In this document: piece by piece, positions 1 to 5,763 of the stretch
Layout: each line of letters starts with the position of its first letter
Position numbering within the stretch: the stretch's first letter is position 1
Source: Pseudomonadota bacterium
GTDB lineage: Bacteria > Pseudomonadota > Gammaproteobacteria > Burkholderiales > Burkholderiaceae_D
Assembly (NCBI GenBank): GCA_023435945.1
Contig: JAEZLB010000137.1
Span: 1-5,763, forward strand
Direction of reading: 5' to 3'
Length of the DNA stretch: 5,763 nt
The notes under the pieces: model-generated
The model's database searches: none
What the model was told of the DNA's origin: nothing
What the model saw: the letters and a program-made list of their open reading frames with translations, nothing else
Program-made: the position numbers and the translations under genes

Positions 1-2
1 CG

Positions 3-374
3 CTAAGAGCAATTAGCGTCGACGCACGGCGATTTCCCTCCGGAAGACACCTTGCTTCCTGGCTGGGCCTCACCGCCCGTGAACACTCATCTGGCGAGCG
101 ACGATGCTTGGGTGGCATCAGCAAGCGAGGTGACGTGTACTTGAGGACGCTGCTTATTCACGCCGCTCGTTCCGCGCTTCTCGCGGCCGGGCGTGCCGCA
201 CGTGCCGACCGTCCTCTGACGCGAGTACAGACCTGGGTCCTCGAGACCGAGCGGCGCCGTGGTCACAACAAAGCCGCTGTCGCCTTGGCGAACAAGCTCG
301 CTCGCATCGTGTGGGCGACGTGGGCTCACGATCGAGCATTCAACGGGAACTGGAACTGCGCTGTCATGCACTGA
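3..374 (+). CDS. IS110/IS1111-family transposase, C-terminal part (5' end outside the window)
   Basis: The frame is open from the left edge to a TGA at 372-374 and encodes about 123 residues, so the gene continues leftward and only its C-terminal Tnp (Transposase_20 / IS116-IS110-IS902) domain is seen. The hallmarks appear in order: 'FPSGRHLASWLGL' (33-71), 'REHSSGE' (78-98), 'GGISKRGDVYLRTLL' (111-155), then 'NKAAVALANKLARIVWA' (268-318). Full proteins of this family are about 320-400 residues. They are RuvC-like DEDD plus serine-type recombinases that move the element as a circle under RNA guidance. The Ser of GGISKRGD (codon 120-122) lies at about the distance from the C-terminus where the family's catalytic Ser is expected; this is an inference. 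The TTG at 108 is not the real start, because homology continues upstream of it. No frameshift is seen in the visible part, but whether the missing N-terminal half is intact cannot be told. Confidence 0.9.
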   Translation, partial: LRAISVDARRFPSGRHLASWLGLTAREHSSGERRCLGGISKRGDVYLRTLLIHAARSALLAAGRAARADRPLTRVQTWVLETERRRGHNKAAVALANKLARIVWATWAHDRAFNGNWNCAVMH

Positions 375-713
375 CCCGCCGGATCCAACCGTGTCGTGAC
401 TTACCGATGACCCCATCCCATGCAAGCTGCATTTGAAACAATCGCGATCATGAGTCAGCGGAACGGCCGCTGGCGCGGTGAAGCCGACAATTCGCCTGGC
501 CATCAAGACCTCCAAGTCTGTGATTGGCTCCGCGCCGGCGACTTTCATGATGTCCAGGACCCTACGTCCCAGAGGATTTACTGGTCCGCAAACAGGACGA
601 ATACGTGGCTGCAGCCGATTTCCGCCCCCTGGCCCCCCCTTCAGAGGACCCAGAGTCTCCTTCACGTTTGTTTCTCAGGATACTTGCAGGAGGAGTCCAT
701 ACGTGGCGAATTG
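375..713 (+). other. Gene-free 3' flank of the IS110/IS1111 transposase; candidate guide-RNA (seekRNA) region and right end
   Basis: No credible gene lies in these roughly 340 bases between the transposase stop and the stop of the next transposase remnant. In IS1111-group elements the 3' non-coding end is long and encodes the seek/bridge RNA; in the IS110 group proper it lies on the 5' side. The position and length here fit the IS1111 arrangement. Local structure supports an RNA only weakly: a short hairpin ATGCA-AGC-TGCAT (419-431), a palindrome CGCCGGCG (533-540), a possible GGACC/GGTCC stem (557-561 with 583-587) and a C7 run (633-639). The stretch around 599-620 (GAATACGTGGCTGCAGCC) and the one at 694-705 (GAGTCCATACGT) resemble, from memory, conserved patterns near the right end of IS1111-like elements. 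The exact element end was not found, and loop-to-target pairing could not be tested. Confidence 0.35.
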
Positions 714-1128
714 TCAGTCAAGCGGCAGCTGGGAGCTGATGAGGCCGCGGCAATGGAATCGCCACTGATACTCTCTAGGGCGAAGCAAGCTGCGACTCGC
801 AGCAGCGGCCTTGCAGATCGGAGTGCGGCCATCTAATGACGCGTGAACGCGATCGCCATTGTAATAGTCTTTGAACTGCAGAAGCTTCCGTTCTAGATCT
901 AACGCGCCCCAGAAAGCGCCGGCAGTCGAAGCGAGGGTTCCGCCGCTTCATCTCGACGATCGCCGCGACCAGTTCTGGGCCAGGTCCTTTCGGGCTGGGC
1001 TTCCGCCGGCGCTTTGGCGTGAAAAGCCTGCGGTACTTTCGCTTCACCAGGGCGTCATGAAACCTCATGAGGGTGGCGGGCCGAAGCACGATAGCCGCAC
1101 GAATGGGGCGAGCTCAACGCATCAGGTC
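714..1128 (-). pseudogene. Internally deleted rve/DDE transposase (integrase core family) remnant
   Basis: Two pieces of one transposase lie in different frames. The N-terminal piece (about 1128 down to 916) reads 'AAIVLRPATLMRFHDALVKR' (1098-1039), then 'PKGPGPELVAAIVEMKRRNP' (to about 931) and 'FDCRR'. This is typical of integrase-type transposases of about 330-350 residues, just ahead of their catalytic core. The C-terminal piece (914 down to TGA at 714-716) reads 'FWGALDLERKLLQFKDYYNG', 'DRVHASLDGRTP' and ends 'WRFHCRGLISSQLPLD', the usual tail of the same family. The junction falls at about 909-924 and shifts the frame. Roughly 200 residues, including the whole D,D,E catalytic core, are gone, so no active enzyme can be made. 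A TGA at 1114-1116 also interrupts the homology near the 5' end, leaving a GTG at 1087-1089 as the only later start. The precise IS family (IS3-like, IS481-like or another rve group) was not settled. Confidence 0.8.
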
Positions 1129-1156
1129 CGCCGGACCATCTCGACTAGAAGAAGCC

Positions 1157-1177
1157 GGGAGCCCTCGCCTGGCTCCC
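1157..1177 (-). terminator. Probable intrinsic terminator of the receptor-hydrolase operon
   Basis: The hairpin has a perfect 7-bp GC-rich stem, GGGAGCC / GGCTCCC, around a 7-base loop. It starts 11 bases past the TGA of the S9 hydrolase gene. On the minus strand it is followed by GGCTTCTTCTAG, which is pyrimidine-rich but not a clean U-run. Its position at the end of the operon and just before the transposase remnant supports a terminator. The weak U-tract keeps confidence moderate. Confidence 0.55.
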
Positions 1178-1188
1178 AACCGGATCGC

Positions 1189-3567
1189 TCAGTTCTGGAC
1201 GGTCAGAGCGTCACTGGCTCGCTCACCGGTCGACTCCAGCGAGCTCGTCAGATTCTTCGCTTCGCGCCAGTCGTTGCGAAGCTTGCGCCAATGCTCGTTG
1301 CGAGTCGCGTGCGCAGAATCCGCGCTTTCCTCCCCGTTGATCCAGAACGCCATCCAATCCATCGCCAACTCCATGGCCGCCTGCCGTTGCCGCGGGCGTA
1401 CCAGCACGTGCGGCGCCTCCTTATAGAGGACAGCCTCGACGGGCCGACGCCGTATGGACAAGCCGCCGTACGGTTCCAACATCAACAGCGAGGAAAGGAC
1501 GGCTGGCGCGTAGTGCTGAGTGATCAACAGCGGCGTTTCCATGCGATCCAGATTGAAACCTGGCGCCTCCGCCAACCACGACTGCTTGTTCGACCAGAAA
1601 GAGCCGCCGCCTGCGTACTGCTGTTCGAACTCTTCGAATTGAGCAATTTCGCGCGGAAAGATCACTCCGACGGTCGCGTACTGAATGTAACTCGCATCGA
1701 ATGAATCCTGCACGATGGCCGCGGCCGGCACGAACTCCTTCGCGTGGGTTGCCACGTAGTAGGTCATGTAACCCATTCGCGAAAACCCCATGACACCCAC
1801 GCGCTGCGGATCCACGAGAGCGCGCCCCTTCAGGTGCATGACCGCACCGTCCACGCCCGCGACCATGTTCGATCCTTCCTCGGCGGTTCCCATCACCCCT
1901 CTTTCCCCTCCCAACGGATCCAAGGTGAGCACGGCGAATCCGCGGGCTGCCATCGCCTGCGCGGCGAACCCGGGGCGATAACTGCCGCCGTCCGGCAGGA
2001 AGAACTCCGGATCGTTGTCGCAAATCTGGATGATGAGTGGATGACCTTGCCGCGGCAGTGGGCTCGACGGCAGTACCATCAACCCGTGCCACTCATGTCC
2101 GTTGCGATCCGACCAACTAATCCGCTGCGCGGGCGATCTGCGAACCTCATCGAGTATCGGATCCGGCGGCATGAGCTCGATCTGTCCTCGATCGTTCGAA
2201 GCGATCAGGCGTGGCGGTTCGTTCAGCGACTGACGGATCTGCACCGAAAGATTTTTCCCGAGGCGACCAGCCGATGCAGCGGACGCAGGCGCGGGAGCTC
2301 GGCGAGCGACCCATTGCTTTTGAGAGAGCGAGTACACGGTTGCGTGTTCAATCGGGTCTTTCATCCACGAGGCGCCATACGTGACGATGAACTCGCGGCC
2401 CGGTTTCAACCAGCGAACATCGGCTCTAGGCGGGTAGACCTCACCCTCGGGTGCGGCAGGCAGACGATCCACCACTCGATAGGCCCCGGTGGTCACGTCC
2501 AACTCCAGCACATACGACGTGCCGAGACGCTCGGGTCTGTCCGCCTGCATCGGCAGCATGCTGTTGACCAGAAGGACACGGCGCGAATCGGGAAACCACA
2601 GCGCTTGCGCTGAAGTCCAGTTGCCAACGACGGCGCCCGTTGGCGCATCGATGGCAGTTTTCTCGCGACCAGTATCGATGTCGACGATCGCGAAATATCT
2701 CCACACCCCCAGCGGATCCCGGTTCGTGCTGCGATATTCACGCCAGGCCGCCGGTGCTTCGGTCGGCGGCACGGACCGCTGGACGATGGCGGTTCGACCG
2801 TTCGGAGACACTGCGGGCTGTTCCAGCCTCACGCCGGCGGCCGTCTGAGCGGGACCGATCTGACGGACCGTGCCATCAGCAAGGCGCACGAATGCTCCGT
2901 ACAGGGGCGTTCTGCCGCCCAACGCGGCATACCAATCTGGTTGCCGCATATAAGTCAGTGGGTAGCTGTAGAGCGAGTCTGCGTCCGTTTTCCCTTCATC
3001 CACCCAAGCGATGAACACCAGCACATCGCCTTGCATCGAATAGCTCTCCACACTGAGCGGCGTGCTCGTCAATGCCGTGACGGTATCCGTGTAGAGATCC
3101 CAGCGCATGACTTGCCGAACGGCATCGCCCTCCGCGGCGAGATACGTGATGGCAGAGGAATCATGTAGCCAGCGCACATCGTACAAGCCCCGCTCACGAA
3201 TCGACTTCGAACGGATCGTACGCTGCCATCTCGGAGTGGGCGGAGTGCTTGCGCGCATGTTCAGCGTCGCGCTGACGGCGTTCGTTTCGTAAACAGAAAT
3301 CACGTAGACGTTGCTGTCGTCCGAAAGGTCCCCCTTCTGCGTGATGACGAAGAATCGCCCGCCGTCTGAAGACGCAGTGACATCGGCCTTGATGATGGAG
3401 TTGATTCCTATCTCATTCTGAGCAGCCGAGAAATACGTGAGCTCGACCGAGTCCTTCACCGTCCATGGCCGCTCGCCGGCAAAGACGGCGCCGTGCGCCA
3501 GAAGAACCAGCCAGGGGCAGACTTGTCGGCAACGATCGAGGAAGTGCATGCGATTGAAGGAGTCCAT
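1189..3567 (-). CDS. Exported S9-family (prolyl-oligopeptidase-like) serine hydrolase paired with a TonB receptor
   Basis: The 792-residue protein has an N-terminal Sec signal: charged start, hydrophobic core 'PWLVLLAHGAVFA' (18-30), likely cut after Ala30. Residues about 35-480 are Trp/Asp-rich repeat-like sequence with blades such as 'VSPNGRTAIV' and 'WFPDSRRVLLV', fitting the S9 beta-propeller. Residues about 485-745 form the alpha/beta-hydrolase domain. The nucleophile elbow is GFSRMGY with Ser596 (codon 1780-1782), and the likely catalytic His is His720 in 'KEAPHVLVRP'. The position that normally carries the S9 Asp (residues about 681-690, 'LITQHYAPAV') has no acidic residue. The usual HGGP oxyanion motif is also absent ('PLIIQICDND', 510-519). 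The tail after 745 ends in a 'NEHWRKLRNDWRE' segment. The His region and this W..LR tail recall Atxe2-type lasso-peptide isopeptidases and other receptor-linked S9C enzymes; that link is inference. The start at 3567 is chosen because it lies 3 bases after the receptor stop and has a GGTGG 6 bases upstream; Met7 has no such site. The protein probably acts in the periplasm on imported peptides. Substrate unknown. Confidence 0.85.
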   Translation of the reverse strand: MDSFNRMHFLDRCRQVCPWLVLLAHGAVFAGERPWTVKDSVELTYFSAAQNEIGINSIIKADVTASSDGGRFFVITQKGDLSDDSNVYVISVYETNAVSATLNMRASTPPTPRWQRTIRSKSIRERGLYDVRWLHDSSAITYLAAEGDAVRQVMRWDLYTDTVTALTSTPLSVESYSMQGDVLVFIAWVDEGKTDADSLYSYPLTYMRQPDWYAALGGRTPLYGAFVRLADGTVRQIGPAQTAAGVRLEQPAVSPNGRTAIVQRSVPPTEAPAAWREYRSTNRDPLGVWRYFAIVDIDTGREKTAIDAPTGAVVGNWTSAQALWFPDSRRVLLVNSMLPMQADRPERLGTSYVLELDVTTGAYRVVDRLPAAPEGEVYPPRADVRWLKPGREFIVTYGASWMKDPIEHATVYSLSQKQWVARRAPAPASAASAGRLGKNLSVQIRQSLNEPPRLIASNDRGQIELMPPDPILDEVRRSPAQRISWSDRNGHEWHGLMVLPSSPLPRQGHPLIIQICDNDPEFFLPDGGSYRPGFAAQAMAARGFAVLTLDPLGGERGVMGTAEEGSNMVAGVDGAVMHLKGRALVDPQRVGVMGFSRMGYMTYYVATHAKEFVPAAAIVQDSFDASYIQYATVGVIFPREIAQFEEFEQQYAGGGSFWSNKQSWLAEAPGFNLDRMETPLLITQHYAPAVLSSLLMLEPYGGLSIRRRPVEAVLYKEAPHVLVRPRQRQAAMELAMDWMAFWINGEESADSAHATRNEHWRKLRNDWREAKNLTSSLESTGERASDALTVQN

Positions 3568-3570
3568 GAG

Positions 3571-5763
3571 TTACCACCGTGCGTTCAGCTGAGCGCTGAT
3601 GAATCGACCGAGTCCACTGGCGTTCACTGCATCGAAGTGCAAGCCCGTGTAGCCGGCGACATAGGGCGGGCTCTTGTCGAGAATATTGACCGCACTCAAC
3701 TGCACAGTGGTGTCGGGCAGCCACGAATCGGCCCACAGCCGACCCAAGTCGTACTGCACCGTCAGGTCCACGGTGGTCCACGAAGCGACTGTCGAGCGCT
3801 TCACTGCGTTGCCGACGGAAGACACCGGGCGCAGGTCGCGATAACCGTCCACATAATTGAGGGCGGTCACCACGTCGAAGCCACCTCGACTGAATGAGAG
3901 CGTGCTACGCAAGCGCAGGTCGACCGGGCGGTAAACGTCGTTCAGTTCGTTCGTGCTCGGAACGCCCGGAACCAGGCGCTGACGATTCTCCAGCAGGCGT
4001 GAACCGCTCAGCCCGATACCAAAGTTTCCCACTGCGCTCGCGTGCCGATAGCTCAACGAAAGGTCCAATCCGCTCATCCGCACGTCAGCGAGATTTCTGA
4101 GCCGGGCATCCAAGATGGCTTCGACGCGGTCCAATGCCTGATTGGCGTCACAAAAATCGTACGTAGCGGTGTAACAACTGACGAACGGAGTACGCTCGAT
4201 CAGGCTGCGCAGGAAGGTGGGATCCGGCTGGTGCTCGACGACGATGCTGTAAGTGGGATCCAGCAGCACGCCAGACCAATCATAGCTATCCGGGAACGGC
4301 GATCTGATGCGTTCGCTGTAGTCGATGTCGAAGTAAGTGGCCGATATGGAAAGCTGCGGCGCGGCCGCGGGACTGAAGTCGAATCCGGCAGTCCAGTTGC
4401 GCGACTCCTCCGGCTGCAGACCTACCCCATTTCCTTGCAGCACCAGCGCAGTCACCCATCCCGAGCTGCCGAGAAAGTGATCCTGACCGACGGTGGCGGA
4501 ACCATTGCCGGAATTCAATTGGTTCAGCAATGGCGCCTTGAAGGATGTGCCCCAGGTGCTGCGAACGATGAGGCCCGCCGTTGGCATCCATGCCAGCCCG
4601 ATCTTGGGATTGAAGGTCGTGCCGAAATCGCTGTAGTCCTCGTAGCGACCCGCAAGCGTCAGCTCCAGTCGCTCCAGGCCCGTCCGGCGGTTCTGATCAC
4701 TCACCCACGGAACCTGCACCTCCGCATAGATCGCTGCGATGTTACGATCGAGTCGTGCCGGGTAATCGACGTTTTCCTCCGTGAACTTCTCGCGGCGGGC
4801 CTGTGCGCCGAGCGCCAGCCGCACGTCTCCGCCAGGGACTCTTACCAGGGGACCATCTGCCGCTACATCGAGCGAGGCCAGGTTGGATTCATTGCCGAAG
4901 CGGGCTCCCAGGATGCCGTTCGCCCAATGCAGGTTGTAACTCATCTGCGAGTCGCTCTGATCGAGCAGACCCGAGACTCTGAGCTGCCAGTCCCGATCAA
5001 AGTCGACGCGCAAACCGGCCGATGCGCCGTACTGCCTCACATCGCTGGAGATATCGTACGACGTGGTCGAGTACCCGAAGCCGTTGCGTGTCTCGCGCTC
5101 GCTATAGAACAAATCGCCGGACAGCTCGATGCGCTCGGACAGGCGCTGACTGAATACCGCAAGCGCGCTCTGACGCTGCTGTCGCGGGATCAGCCAGAAC
5201 TGGTTGTAGGATGAGACGTTCGGATCGAAGAAATCGCGATCGATGCCGTCCAGCGGCGTCTTGCGGGTGTAGTCGTAACTCACGAGCGCCTGACCCGAGG
5301 CCCACGAATGCCCGAACATCTGGCCCGCTTGCAGTTCGCGATGACTGCCTTCGGTCACGGACCCGTACCGCACGCGCGTCTCGGCCCCTGTGAAGTCCTT
5401 GCGCAGAACGAGATTGACGACGCCGCCTACGGCATCGGAACCATAGATCGCCGATGCGCCGTCGGTGAGTACATCCACGCGCTCGATCGCATTCAGCGGA
5501 ACCAGCGACACATCGACGAACGACCCGTCCCCGGCGGAGGCAAGGCGCCGGCCATTGAGCAGCACCAGGGTCGCATCACTCCCGAGTCCTCGAAGATTGA
5601 TGCCGGAGCCGTCGTACGTCGATGTCCAGCCGGTGCCCCCTGCATTGTTGCCCACCGTACCGTCCGAAATATTGTTCAAGTTCTGCGGCAGACTCTGAAT
5701 GAGCTGTTGCGTCGTCGCGTACCCGCTAGCTTCGATATCCTTTCGGTCGAATGTGATCACCGG
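3571..5763 (-). CDS. TonB-dependent outer-membrane receptor (5' end outside the window)
   Basis: The frame is open to the right edge and reads through the edge as Pro-Val-Ile-Thr, so the GTG at 5758-5760 is an internal Val and not a start. Signal peptide, TonB box and any STN domain lie outside. The visible 730 residues (numbered from that Val) hold most of the plug: 'DIEASGYATTQQLIQSLPQN' (8-27), 'GINLRGLGSDATLVLLNGRR' (53-72), 'IERVDVLTDGASAIYGSDA' (92-110) and 'GGVVNLVLRK'. The 22-strand barrel follows, with 'LAGRYEDYSDFGTTFNPKIG' (369-388), 'STWGTSFKAP' (401-410) and 'PEESRNWTAGFDFSP' (450-464). It ends 'FISAQLNARW' with the terminal aromatic residue expected of a BAM-assembled barrel. 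Cys529 and Cys537 may form a disulfide in an outer loop. The receptor takes up a ligand across the outer membrane using TonB-ExbBD energy. The ligand cannot be read from the sequence, but coupling to an exported peptidase points to a peptide rather than a siderophore or sugar. The coding frame is intact. Confidence 0.93.
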   Translation of the reverse strand, partial: PVITFDRKDIEASGYATTQQLIQSLPQNLNNISDGTVGNNAGGTGWTSTYDGSGINLRGLGSDATLVLLNGRRLASAGDGSFVDVSLVPLNAIERVDVLTDGASAIYGSDAVGGVVNLVLRKDFTGAETRVRYGSVTEGSHRELQAGQMFGHSWASGQALVSYDYTRKTPLDGIDRDFFDPNVSSYNQFWLIPRQQRQSALAVFSQRLSERIELSGDLFYSERETRNGFGYSTTSYDISSDVRQYGASAGLRVDFDRDWQLRVSGLLDQSDSQMSYNLHWANGILGARFGNESNLASLDVAADGPLVRVPGGDVRLALGAQARREKFTEENVDYPARLDRNIAAIYAEVQVPWVSDQNRRTGLERLELTLAGRYEDYSDFGTTFNPKIGLAWMPTAGLIVRSTWGTSFKAPLLNQLNSGNGSATVGQDHFLGSSGWVTALVLQGNGVGLQPEESRNWTAGFDFSPAAAPQLSISATYFDIDYSERIRSPFPDSYDWSGVLLDPTYSIVVEHQPDPTFLRSLIERTPFVSCYTATYDFCDANQALDRVEAILDARLRNLADVRMSGLDLSLSYRHASAVGNFGIGLSGSRLLENRQRLVPGVPSTNELNDVYRPVDLRLRSTLSFSRGGFDVVTALNYVDGYRDLRPVSSVGNAVKRSTVASWTTVDLTVQYDLGRLWADSWLPDTTVQLSAVNILDKSPPYVAGYTGLHFDAVNASGLGRFISAQLNARW
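3574..3578 (-). promoter_or_regulatory. Ribosome binding site of the S9 hydrolase, inside the receptor's last codons
   Basis: On the minus strand the junction reads CGGTGGTAACTCATG. GGTGG (one mismatch to GGAGG) overlaps the receptor's last Trp codon and lies 6 bases before the ATG, with the receptor TAA between. The 3-base gap between stop and start indicates translational coupling. It decides the start at 3567 over the downstream ATG at 3547-3549, which has no purine-rich site in front. Confidence 0.6.

Noticed and set aside
87..665. 192-codon minus-strand frame opposite the IS110 transposase and its flank
   Set aside because: It overlaps the transposase domain antisense, has no recognisable domain, and begins in the non-coding flank.
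420..836. 138-codon plus-strand frame between the two transposase remnants
   Set aside because: It runs into the antisense of the remnant's C-terminal part and shows no protein-like pattern. The non-coding IS end explains the region better.
375..1188. Search for a lasso-peptide precursor or other small peptide gene near the hydrolase
   Set aside because: All of this stretch is accounted for by the IS flank, the transposase remnant and the terminator. No short frame with a leader-core pattern was seen.
1421..2092. 223-codon minus-strand frame inside the hydrolase gene
   Set aside because: It is an offset reading of the hydrolase domain. The true frame carries GFSRMGY and the other S9 signatures.
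1744..2613. 289-codon plus-strand frame, and a similar one at 871-1704
   Set aside because: Both run antisense to the S9 hydrolase or to the transposase remnant. They show biased, low-information Arg/His-rich translations and no family motif.
3547..3549. Alternative start of the hydrolase at Met7
   Set aside because: It would still leave a signal peptide, but it lacks a ribosome binding site, whereas the ATG at 3567 has GGTGG at good spacing and couples to the receptor stop.
4042..5214. 390-codon open frame on the plus strand
   Set aside because: It lies wholly antisense to the receptor, whose family motifs are unmistakable. It has no recognisable domain and is a typical GC-rich shadow.
1..5763. 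CRISPR array, tRNA or rRNA
   Set aside because: No regularly spaced direct repeats and no tRNA or rRNA signature sequences were seen on either strand by eye.

Overview
The window is a GC-rich proteobacterial segment of two parts. Positions 1 to about 1130 hold transposon debris. Positions 1189 to 5763 hold a two-gene operon on the minus strand. The receptor style (plug opening 'VITFDRKDIE', a 'LRGLGSDATLVLLNGRR' plug core, C-terminal Trp) and the exported S9 hydrolase suggest a TonB-receptor-rich Gram-negative. A gammaproteobacterium of the Xanthomonadales/Nevskiales/Steroidobacter kind fits best, but Caulobacter or sphingomonad relatives cannot be excluded. This placement rests on protein style, not on a marker gene.

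Left part. The window opens inside the C-terminal Tnp domain of an IS110/IS1111-family transposase (plus strand, stop at 372-374). About 340 bases without a gene follow, whose position matches the long 3' non-coding end that carries the guide (seek/bridge) RNA in IS1111-type elements. From 714 to about 1128, on the minus strand, lies the wreck of a second, rve/DDE-type transposase. Its N-terminal and C-terminal parts are fused out of frame at about 909-924, the whole catalytic core is missing, and a probable in-frame stop lies near its 5' end.

Right part. A TonB-dependent outer-membrane receptor, whose 5' end lies beyond the right edge, runs from 5763 down to 3571. Three bases after its stop, an exported S9 (prolyl-oligopeptidase-like) hydrolase starts and runs to 1189. 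A GC-rich hairpin at 1157-1177 looks like the operon's terminator. The two genes are translationally coupled. The simplest model is that the receptor imports an oligopeptide or modified peptide and the periplasmic hydrolase cleaves it.

The hydrolase's C-terminal part recalls the Atxe2-type lasso-peptide isopeptidases, which are also found next to TonB receptors, but no lasso precursor or maturation gene is visible here. The hydrolase has a clear Ser nucleophile and His but no acidic residue where S9 enzymes carry the catalytic Asp. That is the most unusual feature of the window.
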